Source: an uncultured Prevotellaceae bacterium | GTDB taxonomy: Bacteria; Bacteroidota; Bacteroidia; Bacteroidales; Bacteroidaceae | Assembly (NCBI GenBank): GCA_902800245.1 | Contig: CADCDY010000012.1 | Location: forward strand, 712 to 37,802 | Length of the DNA: 37,091 nt | Direction: 5' to 3' | Shown here: one piece after another, positions 8,684-17,505 of the stretch | Layout: each line of letters begins with the position of its first letter | Position numbering within the stretch: position 1 is the first letter of the stretch | Notes under the pieces: generated by a model | Seen by the model: only the letters and a program-made list of their open reading frames with translations | Databases searched by the model: none | Told to the model about the DNA's origin: nothing | Program-made: the position numbers and the translations under genes

Positions 8684-11494
8684 TTACTTTCTGATGATTT
8701 CACTACATTGACACGGAACGGAAACCCACACGATGGTTCCTTGTCCGGGCTCGGATTTGACACGAATCTTACCACCCAGATGCTGAATGATTTCATGACT
8801 GATGGCGAGGCCGAGACCGGAACCGACGTTATCGGTGGTATAGAATCGGTCGAAGAGATGCTCCATCTTCTCAGCGGGGATGCCACTGCCGGTGTCCTGA
8901 ACGGCCACCATCAAATCTTCACCATTATAATCATAGCGCGCGCGCACGTAACCCGAGGTGGTGTGCTGGGCGGCATTGATCAATATCTGGTCGATGGCAA
9001 TGCCCAGATTCTGCAAGTCGATGGTAAGCATCAGACGTTCGTAGGAGTTGTCGACCGAGAAACTGACATCAGGTTGCAGGTAGTTGGTCACTGCCGACTG
9101 GCAATGGCCCTCGAAGACAGCGGCAAAATCGATGGGCACCTTGTTGAACTCAATCATCTGGGCATCAAGTCGCGAGAGATAGAGGATGTCGTTGATGAGT
9201 TTCAGCAACTTCTCGGAATTCTCCCTGATTTCCTGAATGAAGAATCCCTCGTCGTCCTTCGAGTGTTCCCTGTCGAAGAGTTCGGCAAAGCCCACGACGG
9301 AATTCAACGGTGTGCGGATCTCGTAACTCATATTCGCGAGGAAGGCCTGCTTCAGCATCTCAACCTCACGGGCTTTCTCCGTCTCGCGAGCCAGTTGCTC
9401 CTCGGTAGCCTTGATTTCGCTGATGTCACGAATGAGTCCGAAATACTCGGTGACGCCCTCGTCGATGATGACTGGTACGAACGAGAAATACAAATGAAGG
9501 CGACGGCCCTCCTTGGTGGTGACCAGCGACTTGATGGTATCCTTCACGGGGGTACGCATGCGGTTGTCCATACTGTTCATCAGTCGCTGGGCGGCCTTCT
9601 TCGACTCGTCGGCAGCCAATGCCAACAAGCGTGCCTGCGTCAGACGAAGCTGCACATGGTCAATCTCGCTGTAGATGGTCAGCGTGTGGGTGTCAGGAGA
9701 ATAGGTGGCAACACGCACGCCACCATTCTGCATGACGTAATCGATGTTACGGACATATTCCTGTAACTCGGCATTAGCCTGCTCCATCTGGGCGATATTC
9801 TTCTGCAGACGGGAGTACGACTTCGCCAGTTCGGTGACGTCACGACCTGTGCCGTAGATGGCCAACAGGCGTCCATTGTCGTCGCGGACGGGCACCAGCT
9901 GCAGTTCGTAGTATAACTCGTCGCGCTTGAGGAACTTGTTCAAAGGCCGTTCGTCGTCGGGTGAGCGGTAAATCTGTGTCAGATAGGTGTACTCCAGATT
10001 GTCGGTAGTGACAGTGGGGTCGCCAAGCACATCCTGAACAGGAATCTTTGCGTCGACGACAGCCTGTACGCCACCGGGAATGGCACGAGAGGCCTTCTCG
10101 TTCATATTGTCGATGAATCCGTGTTCGTCGTACGAAATGGTATCGACCATCGCAGAATTGAAGATGGACTGATAGCGCAACATGGCATCCTTTTGCTTCT
10201 GACGGCGCTGACGCTCTTCGGTGACATTGGTGGTAGCACCGATAATGACGGTAGGACGCCCGGAACGGGTCCGACGCAGGATGGAGAAATCGACGGAGAA
10301 GATGAACTCTTCACCATTGTGTCCTTTCATGCAACGTACTTCCAGCGTGTCCTTTTCTTTCTCCTGCAGGGCCAGTTGGCGGAGGACGTCACAGAGTTTC
10401 TCGTAGTCCTCGGGATTCATGTAGTACTGGAAGAAATTGGGCGACAGGGGAATGACGACCCTGTTGCCGTCGTTGTCGAGACTGCTGATGGTACGCTTGG
10501 CAATGTCGAACAACCAGATATGTACCTTACTGGTGGTGAGGATAAGCGCCAGGCGGTTGTTTGAGCGTCTGACATTCTGCGACATGCGGCGTTCGTAAAT
10601 GCGGTAACCGACGTAATATGCCAGGAATACGGCAATAATCACCGCCATAACAATGATTACACGCCATATCCACGAGGGGATACCCGTCTCAGTGCGCTCA
10701 GGGTAGAACCACTTGTTCTGGATGGGCTGCAGGCGTCCCGTGGAATTCAGATGGGTGAATACGCTGTCCAACCGATGGAGCAGTTGGAGATTGTTGGACA
10801 TGAACTTATACTCGCCATGAGGAATATTGACGGGTGTCAGTTCAAGGTCGTCGAAATGAAACTTATGCAGCAACCACTTGAGCGACAGGGTGTTCCACAC
10901 AATCTGAGTACCTTCCACACCATGGGCATGTTGGACGGCTTCCTGCATGTCGTCGTAGGGAATAGCATTGGCACCCCACCCGTTCTGAATCATCAGATGG
11001 TGACTGAAACTGCCGTCGTGAACGATGACACGATGGTGCGCCAAGTCGTCGATGGTCTTGATGAGCACGGGCTCGTTCTTTTTATGAACAACACTATGGG
11101 TGAAGATCTGAATGACACTATTGCCGTAGGTGGCATACTCGTTATGGAAATGGGCATCCATACCGCACATCAGGTCGGCACGTCCCGTCTTCAAATCCTC
11201 AAGGGCTTCCTTGGTGGGTTTCAACTTGACGCGATAGGGTATGTCGAGCTCATTGCAAAGCAGTCTCAGCAAGTCGATATTGAATCCGACGGGTTCACCG
11301 GCTTCGTTCAGGAAGGTATAAGGCCACAAGTCCCAGGCGTCTTCGTAAACCAACGGATGATCCTCGGTAAACACCCTGACGCTGTCGTTTGCCGATGTCT
11401 GCTTTTGCGCTACAACAGGCATAGCACACAAAGCGAGCAGCATCGCGCAGAAGAGCTGTCGGAAACCGGCTATGCTCATGTTTCTATATATCAT
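8684..11494 (-). CDS. SBP3/PAS sensor protein with Tyr in place of the phospho-acceptor His (third gene of operon)
   Basis: A 936-residue protein with signal peptide (to about residue 30), a periplasmic solute-binding family-3-like domain (about 38-265, beginning TEDHPLVYEDAWDLWPYTFL), one membrane span (about 275-297), PAS-like segments and a kinase core. The H-box reads NMSYEIRTPLN: residue 724 is Tyr (codon TAC), where His is phosphorylated in normal kinases. The ATP-binding part looks intact (LINAAQHT, DTGSGIPAEKMEHLFDRF, GSGLGLAI). It may therefore bind ATP but not accept phosphate on itself, or act on a partner. Its start overlaps the preceding stop as ATGA, so translation is probably coupled. 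Closest relative in the window is the gene at 13567-15714. Confidence 0.93.
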   Translation of the reverse strand: MIYRNMSIAGFRQLFCAMLLALCAMPVVAQKQTSANDSVRVFTEDHPLVYEDAWDLWPYTFLNEAGEPVGFNIDLLRLLCNELDIPYRVKLKPTKEALEDLKTGRADLMCGMDAHFHNEYATYGNSVIQIFTHSVVHKKNEPVLIKTIDDLAHHRVIVHDGSFSHHLMIQNGWGANAIPYDDMQEAVQHAHGVEGTQIVWNTLSLKWLLHKFHFDDLELTPVNIPHGEYKFMSNNLQLLHRLDSVFTHLNSTGRLQPIQNKWFYPERTETGIPSWIWRVIIVMAVIIAVFLAYYVGYRIYERRMSQNVRRSNNRLALILTTSKVHIWLFDIAKRTISSLDNDGNRVVIPLSPNFFQYYMNPEDYEKLCDVLRQLALQEKEKDTLEVRCMKGHNGEEFIFSVDFSILRRTRSGRPTVIIGATTNVTEERQRRQKQKDAMLRYQSIFNSAMVDTISYDEHGFIDNMNEKASRAIPGGVQAVVDAKIPVQDVLGDPTVTTDNLEYTYLTQIYRSPDDERPLNKFLKRDELYYELQLVPVRDDNGRLLAIYGTGRDVTELAKSYSRLQKNIAQMEQANAELQEYVRNIDYVMQNGGVRVATYSPDTHTLTIYSEIDHVQLRLTQARLLALAADESKKAAQRLMNSMDNRMRTPVKDTIKSLVTTKEGRRLHLYFSFVPVIIDEGVTEYFGLIRDISEIKATEEQLARETEKAREVEMLKQAFLANMSYEIRTPLNSVVGFAELFDREHSKDDEGFFIQEIRENSEKLLKLINDILYLSRLDAQMIEFNKVPIDFAAVFEGHCQSAVTNYLQPDVSFSVDNSYERLMLTIDLQNLGIAIDQILINAAQHTTSGYVRARYDYNGEDLMVAVQDTGSGIPAEKMEHLFDRFYTTDNVGSGLGLAISHEIIQHLGGKIRVKSEPGQGTIVWVSVPCQCSEIIRK

Positions 11495-13548
11495 GACGGT
11501 ATTTGTTTTTCTTTCACTTCAAATATTTCTGCAGGAATCCAGAACCAGAACGTCGAGCCCTGCCCTTCCTCGCTGTCAACGCCTATCTGACCACCACACT
11601 TCTCGATGATGCTCTTACAGATGGAGAGTCCGAGACCGGTGCCCTGAATATAGTCGTTGAGTTTGACGAAACGCTCGAACACTGCCGCCTGCTTGTCCTT
11701 GGGAATACCCGTTCCCGTGTCCTCGCAATAGGCATAGAAGCCCTGCTGACCGTTGCGTTCCTCAATGCGGAATCCCAATCGGATGTGACCTTGATGGGTA
11801 TATTTCACGGCATTGGTGACGAAATTGGTGAGCACCTGACCGATGCGGTCGCTGTCCAGTCGTGTCAGCAATTTCTCGTAGGGGTTGTCGGTGATGAACT
11901 CGACGGTAGGCTCCTGGATGCGCTGAGCCAGCGTCTTTGCCATCTCATTGAAGTCGTGGGCTGCATCGACGTCGCGCGGCTCTATCTTCATGGCGTTGGC
12001 ATCCATCGTACTGAGCACCAGGATATCGTTGATGAGTCGGAGCAACATGTCGCAGTTGTTATGGATGACACGAATCATCTCGCGCTTGTCGTCGGGCGAC
12101 TCGATGGCCTGCAACAGGTCCGTGAAACCAACGATGGCATTCAGCGGGGTACGGATCTCGTGCGTCATATTTGCCAGGAACACCGACTTCAGACGTCCGG
12201 AGTCGTTGGCACGTTCCGTCTCGCGCTTCAACTGCTCCTGTTTCTCCATCATACCCGATATGTTTCGTACCAGTCCGAAGCACTCCTTCACCTCTCCGTT
12301 TTCATCATAGACAGGGATGTTGTTGATTTGGTTCCATTGTATCTCATGACCCTCATGGAACACAGGACGCATCTCAGCCATATAGCCCATGGGTTGCGAG
12401 AAGTAGGTATAAGGATCCTGGAAGCCTAGACGCACCGCCTCGGGTTCGTTGACGAAATGCCTCTCAATCTCGTCGAACGACATTTCGAGTTCCACGGTGC
12501 CCAAGCCCTTGTAGAAACGTACCACCCGTTCGTCGAAGAACAGTCGGAAGGCACGCATGTCGCAAGCCTCCATCATGTAACGCAATTCCTCCTCGTAACG
12601 CATGATTTCGCTGTTCACTTTCTGGATTTCCAAATCGTTCCGCTTGGCCTGCAAGTACATCTCGCGCTCTCCTGTCACATTACGTACTGCAAGGGCGATG
12701 GTCAGGAGTTTCCCCTCGTCGCTATACAATGGGTAGACATGTAATTCCAGATACTCGTGCATGCCACGCTCAGGGACGATACTCTGAACACAGGCCCATA
12801 CTTCCTCAACATTGTTCTTGTCCAGAATCTCGTTGAACGGCATAGCGTCGAAAAGATTCGTATTCGAGAAATGCTCGTCGTAGGTGTCGCTGTCGAAATG
12901 ACAAATTTCACGCATAATCTTATTGGCGTCCAACAACCATCCGTCAGGACTATAGAAGGACAGACCTACGATGGAGTGTTCGAAGATTGTCTGGTACTTC
13001 GCTGACAGTTCTTCCTCCCTTATTTCCTGCTCGTGGAGTTCTGTCTCGTCGCGCAATGTACTGATGATACTCTGAGGAATCGACGTCCCTGCCTGAAACT
13101 CAACGATACTGAAATCGTGCATATATCCCCACTGCGGGGCACCATTGTCGAAATTGAAGTTCCAACGATAGAAGAACTCATCCTGCGTCTTCTTGCCAAA
13201 CATCATATGGCGGAAACGGGCAATCGTAGCCTCCTTGTCATCAGGATGCAGGCGTTCTTTCCACTCTTCGGTGGTAAGCCCATTCTCTGGGAACAGGTGT
13301 CCGTAAAGACGATGGATATATTTCTCGCGAATGACGAAGCGTACCACATTATTATCACTGATCTTCACGGCCTCCTCCATCATGTTTCCCGTGAAGTGGG
13401 TATCAGCCAGATATTTCTTCACGCGCCGCACCACGATACGGTTCTGGACAAGCATGACCAGGAACGACAGGGTGATAATCAGCAGCACCATGGTAGGCAG
13501 GAACTGGAACGGCCAAACAAACGATATCATATAGATGAACATAGTCAT
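11491..13548 (-). CDS. PAS sensor histidine kinase without periplasmic domain (second gene of operon, His-type)
   Basis: A 685-residue kinase with a single N-terminal membrane span (about residues 7-33, FVWPFQFLPTMVLLIITLSF onward) and no extracellular sensor domain. Three PAS-like segments follow (ending near TLRDETELHEQE, AVRNVTGEREMY and LVRNISGMMEKQ). The HisKA domain carries NMTHEIRTPLN (His463), and the HATPase domain has TNFVTNAVKYT, DTGTGIPKDKQAAVFERF and GTGLGLSI. All key residues are present. The cytoplasmic part resembles that of the kinase at 5932-8679 throughout, so the two are paralogues that differ by the periplasmic domain. It lies 18 bases after the preceding gene and overlaps the next by 4. 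A second in-frame ATG two codons later is an alternative start. Confidence 0.93.
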   Translation of the reverse strand: MTMFIYMISFVWPFQFLPTMVLLIITLSFLVMLVQNRIVVRRVKKYLADTHFTGNMMEEAVKISDNNVVRFVIREKYIHRLYGHLFPENGLTTEEWKERLHPDDKEATIARFRHMMFGKKTQDEFFYRWNFNFDNGAPQWGYMHDFSIVEFQAGTSIPQSIISTLRDETELHEQEIREEELSAKYQTIFEHSIVGLSFYSPDGWLLDANKIMREICHFDSDTYDEHFSNTNLFDAMPFNEILDKNNVEEVWACVQSIVPERGMHEYLELHVYPLYSDEGKLLTIALAVRNVTGEREMYLQAKRNDLEIQKVNSEIMRYEEELRYMMEACDMRAFRLFFDERVVRFYKGLGTVELEMSFDEIERHFVNEPEAVRLGFQDPYTYFSQPMGYMAEMRPVFHEGHEIQWNQINNIPVYDENGEVKECFGLVRNISGMMEKQEQLKRETERANDSGRLKSVFLANMTHEIRTPLNAIVGFTDLLQAIESPDDKREMIRVIHNNCDMLLRLINDILVLSTMDANAMKIEPRDVDAAHDFNEMAKTLAQRIQEPTVEFITDNPYEKLLTRLDSDRIGQVLTNFVTNAVKYTHQGHIRLGFRIEERNGQQGFYAYCEDTGTGIPKDKQAAVFERFVKLNDYIQGTGLGLSICKSIIEKCGGQIGVDSEEGQGSTFWFWIPAEIFEVKEKQIPS

Positions 13549-13566
13549 AAGGAATTACATGCAGGG

Positions 13567-15714
13567 TTATACAATTTCACGACGTTTCTCTATCACTGAG
13601 GCTTCACAAGGAATGAACACCCAGACGGTGGTTCCTTTACCGTATTCAGACTGCAGCTCAATGGTACCACCCATCTGCTGAACCAGTGCCTGGACAATAG
13701 GCAGGTCAAGACCTGTTCCACATACACCGTCTTGCTCGTCGCGAACAAAGCGTTCGAAGGCGTGAGGCAACGTCTTTTCGTCAATACCGCGTCCTGTATC
13801 CTCAATGCTGATAGCCAGCTCACCATGACGGTATTCGTACTTCGCACGGATGGTACCCTTCTCGGTATAGCTCACCGCGACGGAACACAAGCGTTCGATA
13901 ATCTTGCCGACATGTTCCAGGTCGATGGAGACAAGCAGACGTTCGTAGGGATTCTCGATGATGACCTTCACCTCAGGATTCACATTGACCAGTCCCATCT
14001 GGCACCAGCTTTCAAAGAGCATTGCAAAGTCCGCCTCGTCTTTCTTCAGCTCTATCATGTTTGCATCCAGTCGCGACAGGAAGAGGATATCGTTCACCAG
14101 CTGTAACAAAGAGTTGGAGTTCTGGCGTATCTCATTGACAAACAACGGCTCGTCGGCCTCGTCGTGCTCGCTCTCGAAGAGTTCTGCAAAACCGATTACC
14201 GTGTTCAGCGGCGTACGAATCTCGTAACTCATGTTCGTCAGGAAAGCCTGCTTCAGCAGTTCGGTCTCCTGAGCCTTCTGCGACTCAATGGCCAACTGCC
14301 GCTCGGTCTCCACCATTTGCGTCATGTTACGACACATGCCGAAATAGCGTTCCACCTGCCCCTCTGCGTTCAACAGCGGAATCATGTTAAACTGCAACCA
14401 CACCGGACGACGCTGCTCGTCGTGTATCTCCGTTTCTATCAGGAGGTTTACGGGACGGGCCGTTCCGTGGTCCATACGATTCAACGCACTGGAAATGGCA
14501 CGACGGAAACGAGGAGTACCCAGACGGATGCAGCGCAACTGCGAGAGATACAACTGCGTCTCGTTCAGGTTGTCCGACAGTTCCAGCGTAAACTTCGACG
14601 GGACATAGTTCACCAGGCGTACTTCCGATACACGCAGGGCATAGTTCACGTTCGAAATGTACCTCTTGATTTCCTTCGTCATCTCGCTGAGCCGTTTGAA
14701 TCCCTCTTGCTGATGATGGAACGACTCCACCATCTCCGTCACGTTACGACCTGCCATATAGACGCCTTCCAGTTCACCTCGTTCATTACGGATGGGATTG
14801 ATGGTCGACTCATAATAAATCTTTCCGTGCAGTCCCAGTTCCTCCGTTTTGTAAACGGGATCTGTGAACTGGTCGAAATCGACTATCGACGACGTTCTGG
14901 TATTATCCATCTGGTGAATATCGACACCACTGTAGAAAGGATTGTTCTTCAGCAGGAAACCTTCGCGGACGGCGGCCTCAGGGTCTTTGATACCAAACTG
15001 CTGACAGGCCTTATCGTTGATGTCCGTCAAAACGCCGTACTTGTCGTAATATACCATGTCCACCAGCGACGATTCAAACACCGTCTGGTAACGCAGCATC
15101 AGCTTGTTCACCTTCTCGCGGCGCGTCTCTATGTCGCTCACGTCATGAAGGATGAAGAGCAGGTCCTCAACTTCCTTGTGGTCCCTACGACGGGCAACAG
15201 ATATCGAAAAATCATAGATCTTCCGCGAGCCGTCCTCCTTACGCAACCCTCTCACCCTGACCTTGCCGGAAGGGAGACGTCCCTCACCGATGGCAAAGAC
15301 CATTTTACGGACTTCCTCAATGTCTTCACGTTCGAAAAGACTGGCAAATTCTATCGGGTCGTATTCCTTTGAGAATTCACCGCCTTCCTCGATAAAGATA
15401 CAGTGGCGGCGACGCATGTTATAGAAACACAATCGCAAACCACTCGTCTGCAATACCAGCGACAGACGTCCGTACTGGCTCAGACCCTTCATCTTCGCAT
15501 CCTGTTCACGGTAGTGATACACAAAGTTATAGAACAGCAGCAGGAAGAACCCTATGAGGAATGCAGCCGTGGAATAGGCTGTCATGTGCACAAAGTCGAA
15601 GAGGCGTTCTATATTCTTCAAATCAACCTGGGCCATAAGTGGCAATGATACTGTTAGCATCAATGTGGAAAGTGATGCTCGACAGACGGTATTTTTACTG
15701 CGTTTTAGGTTCAT
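13567..15714 (-). CDS. Degenerate PAS sensor kinase (pseudokinase), first gene of the operon
   Basis: A 715-residue protein with a signal-like N-terminus (ending near LPLMAQ) and a membrane span (about residues 41-68), followed by PAS-like segments and a kinase-like core. The H-box reads NMSYEIRTPLN, with Tyr497 in place of His. The N-box Asn is replaced by Val612 (LCSVAVSYT), and the G2 box reads GTGLDLPI, with Asp670 replacing a Gly. It should therefore be unable to work as a normal kinase and may be a regulatory partner. The start at 15714 fits a promoter whose -7 box is at 15763-15756; the ATG at 15819 lies upstream of that promoter. Nearest paralogue in the window: 8684-11494. Confidence 0.9.
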   Translation of the reverse strand: MNLKRSKNTVCRASLSTLMLTVSLPLMAQVDLKNIERLFDFVHMTAYSTAAFLIGFFLLLFYNFVYHYREQDAKMKGLSQYGRLSLVLQTSGLRLCFYNMRRRHCIFIEEGGEFSKEYDPIEFASLFEREDIEEVRKMVFAIGEGRLPSGKVRVRGLRKEDGSRKIYDFSISVARRRDHKEVEDLLFILHDVSDIETRREKVNKLMLRYQTVFESSLVDMVYYDKYGVLTDINDKACQQFGIKDPEAAVREGFLLKNNPFYSGVDIHQMDNTRTSSIVDFDQFTDPVYKTEELGLHGKIYYESTINPIRNERGELEGVYMAGRNVTEMVESFHHQQEGFKRLSEMTKEIKRYISNVNYALRVSEVRLVNYVPSKFTLELSDNLNETQLYLSQLRCIRLGTPRFRRAISSALNRMDHGTARPVNLLIETEIHDEQRRPVWLQFNMIPLLNAEGQVERYFGMCRNMTQMVETERQLAIESQKAQETELLKQAFLTNMSYEIRTPLNTVIGFAELFESEHDEADEPLFVNEIRQNSNSLLQLVNDILFLSRLDANMIELKKDEADFAMLFESWCQMGLVNVNPEVKVIIENPYERLLVSIDLEHVGKIIERLCSVAVSYTEKGTIRAKYEYRHGELAISIEDTGRGIDEKTLPHAFERFVRDEQDGVCGTGLDLPIVQALVQQMGGTIELQSEYGKGTTVWVFIPCEASVIEKRREIV

Positions 15715-15755
15715 CTTTTCGTTAAGGGAACAGTAATAAACATGAATATTGCCCA

Positions 15756-15787
15756 CAAAGATAGGCAAAAATAACACAATAACCAAA
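15756..15787 (-). promoter_or_regulatory. Promoter of the four-kinase operon
   Basis: On the minus strand TTTG at 15787-15784 and TATCTTTG at 15763-15756 are separated by 20 bases. The predicted transcript starts about 35 bases before the ATG at 15714. Confidence 0.8.
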
Positions 15788-15803
15788 TTTTTTACCAAAA
15801 TAT

Positions 15804-15834
15804 TTTGTATTTTGCTCACTTATTCGTAACTTTG
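15804..15834 (+). promoter_or_regulatory. frr promoter
   Basis: TTTG at 15804-15807 and TAACTTTG at 15827-15834 are 19 bases apart. The -33 boxes of this and the divergent kinase-operon promoter are only 16 bases apart, back to back. Confidence 0.75.
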
Positions 15835-15862
15835 AGCCCAAGAAACTCAAAACAATACATTT

Positions 15863-16423
15863 ATGATAGACGTAAAAGCAACATTAGCCGCTGCTGAAGA
15901 GCGCATGGAAATGGCAGCAATGTTCCTCGAGGAAGAACTGAACCGCGTACGCGCCGGACGTGCCAACGTGGCCATCCTCAGCGGTGTCAGAGTAGAGTCC
16001 TACGGACAAAAGGTTCCCCTCAACCAAGTAGCCAACGTGTCCACACCCGATGCCCGCACCATCGCCATCAAGCCTTGGGACAAGAAACAGATTCGCGACA
16101 TCGAGAAAGCCATCATGGACAGCGACGTGGGTATCACCCCCGAAAACAATGGCGAAATCATCCGTTTGGGCATCCCCCAGCCCACCGAAGAGCGCCGTCG
16201 CGACTTGGTGAAGCAGTGCAACAAGATTGCCGAGAAGGCCAAGGTCGAGGTTCGCAACGTTCGTGGCGACATCAAGGAAAAGCTGAAGAAAGCCATCAAG
16301 GACGGTCTTTCCGAGGATAACGAGAAGGATGCCGAGCTCGATCTTCAGAAACTGCACGACAAGTACATCAAGAAACTTGACGAGCTGATGGAGGCGAAGA
16401 ACAAGGAAATCATGACCGTATAA
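15863..16423 (+). CDS. frr: Ribosome recycling factor
   Basis: A 186-residue protein of normal RRF length that, with EF-G, splits the post-termination ribosome. Family marks are the N-terminal helix ending in LNRVRAGRAN, the segment VPLNQVANVSTPDARTIAI, WDKKQIRDIEKAI, and GIPQPTEERRRDLVK, with the long C-terminal helix. It has its own promoter and is followed 69 bases later by rsgA, with a repeat-rich spacer and no new promoter box, so the two may be co-transcribed. Confidence 0.97.
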   Translation: MIDVKATLAAAEERMEMAAMFLEEELNRVRAGRANVAILSGVRVESYGQKVPLNQVANVSTPDARTIAIKPWDKKQIRDIEKAIMDSDVGITPENNGEIIRLGIPQPTEERRRDLVKQCNKIAEKAKVEVRNVRGDIKEKLKKAIKDGLSEDNEKDAELDLQKLHDKYIKKLDELMEAKNKEIMTV

Positions 16424-16428
16424 TGGCA

Positions 16429-16492
16429 TTTGGCTTTTGGCCTTTGGCTATTGGCTAAAAGCTAACTGCCAACTGCTAACAGCTAACAGCCA
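16429..16492 (+). repeat. TTTGGC/GCTAA-rich interspersed repeat between frr and rsgA
   Basis: The spacer is made almost wholly of short variants of TTTGGC, TATTGGC, AAAAGCTAA and CTGCTAA, in direct and mirrored order, with only the start codon of rsgA following. Closely related sequence lies inside mnmA (22975-23040) and in part inside the GH35 gene (33683-33754). Confidence 0.75.
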
Positions 16493-17458
16493 ATGCAGGG
16501 ACTCGTCATTAAAAATACAGGAAGCTGGTACACCGTCCTTACGGACGATGGCCAGCTACTTGATTGTAAGGTGAAGGGCAATTTCCGCATCAAGGGAATA
16601 CGCTCTACCAATCCCGTGGCAGTAGGCGACCGCGTCTGTGTCGGTGACGGTTGCTGGATCACGGAAATCGAGGACCGTCGCAACTACATCATCCGCAAGA
16701 GCATCAACCTCTCCAAGCAAAGCCATATCCTCGCTGCCAACGTCGATCAGGCTTTGCTCGTCATCACCGTCAGCCGCCCTGAGACCTCCACCACCTTCAT
16801 CGACCGTTTCCTGGCGTCGGCAGAGGCCTATCGCGTGCCCGTGATACTTATATTCAATAAAACCGACCTGCTCTCCGACGACGAGCTCCACTATCAGCAG
16901 ATGATGATTCAGCTCTACGAGACTATTGGCTATGAGTGTCACGCTATCTCTGCACAGACGGGCGAAGGTGTCGAAGCCCTGCGGCCCTTGCTCGAAGGCA
17001 AGATCACGCTCCTCAGCGGCAACTCGGGCGTTGGCAAGTCGACGCTCATCAATCGTCTCGTCCCTCACGCCAACCAGCGTGTGGCCGACATCAGCGAAGC
17101 CCATCAAACAGGCACCCACACCACCACCTTCTCCGAAATGATTCCCCTCGGTCCTTGTCCGGTGGTCGGCGGTTCCGCTGCCGACACACCCTCCGCCAAC
17201 AGCACCTGGCTCATCGACACTCCAGGCATCAAAGGCTTCGGCACCTTCGACATGGAACGCGAGGAGCTCACCAGCTATTTCCGCGAAATCTTCGAATTCT
17301 CCAAGCAGTGCCGCTTCTCCGACTGCACCCACACACACGAACCCGGTTGTGCCGTCCTCAAGGCTGTCGAGGACCATTTCATCGCCCAAAGCCGTTACCA
17401 GAGCTATCTCTCGATGCTCGACGACAAGGACGAAAACAAATACCGTGAGGCCTACTAA
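16493..17458 (+). CDS. rsgA: Small ribosomal subunit biogenesis GTPase RsgA
   Basis: A 321-residue circularly permuted GTPase that helps the late steps of 30S maturation. The order is an N-terminal OB-fold ([20 protein letters not shown]), then G4 (FNKTDLL) before G1 ([14 protein letters not shown]) and G3 (DTPGIKGFG), as in this family. The C-terminal zinc site is complete ([16 protein letters not shown]). Between [11 protein letters not shown] and WLIDTPG there is an extra Gly/Pro/Ser-rich stretch (about residues 220-238, [18 protein letters not shown]) that I do not expect in most RsgA proteins. It sits 69 bases behind frr. Confidence 0.96.
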   Translation: MQGLVIKNTGSWYTVLTDDGQLLDCKVKGNFRIKGIRSTNPVAVGDRVCVGDGCWITEIEDRRNYIIRKSINLSKQSHILAANVDQALLVITVSRPETSTTFIDRFLASAEAYRVPVILIFNKTDLLSDDELHYQQMMIQLYETIGYECHAISAQTGEGVEALRPLLEGKITLLSGNSGVGKSTLINRLVPHANQRVADISEAHQTGTHTTTFSEMIPLGPCPVVGGSAADTPSANSTWLIDTPGIKGFGTFDMEREELTSYFREIFEFSKQCRFSDCTHTHEPGCAVLKAVEDHFIAQSRYQSYLSMLDDKDENKYREAY

Positions 17459-17505
17459 CCTCCGCGCTTAGCGCGCACGCCCAGAAAACAGCGCAAACGA
17501 CTTCC

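Noticed and set aside
15715..15819. Longer start for the first kinase gene at 15819
   Set aside because: It lies upstream of the convincing TTTG/TATCTTTG promoter and overlaps the -33 region of frr, and the shorter start at 15714 leads directly into a signal-like N-terminus.
16556..17389. Minus-strand open frame of 277 codons opposite rsgA
   Set aside because: RsgA is certain on the plus strand with all GTPase and zinc motifs; the antisense frame has no domain signs.
17463..17475. CGCGC-TTA-GCGCG hairpin between rsgA and the AraC gene as a terminator
   Set aside because: The stem has only five pairs and no T-run follows on either strand.
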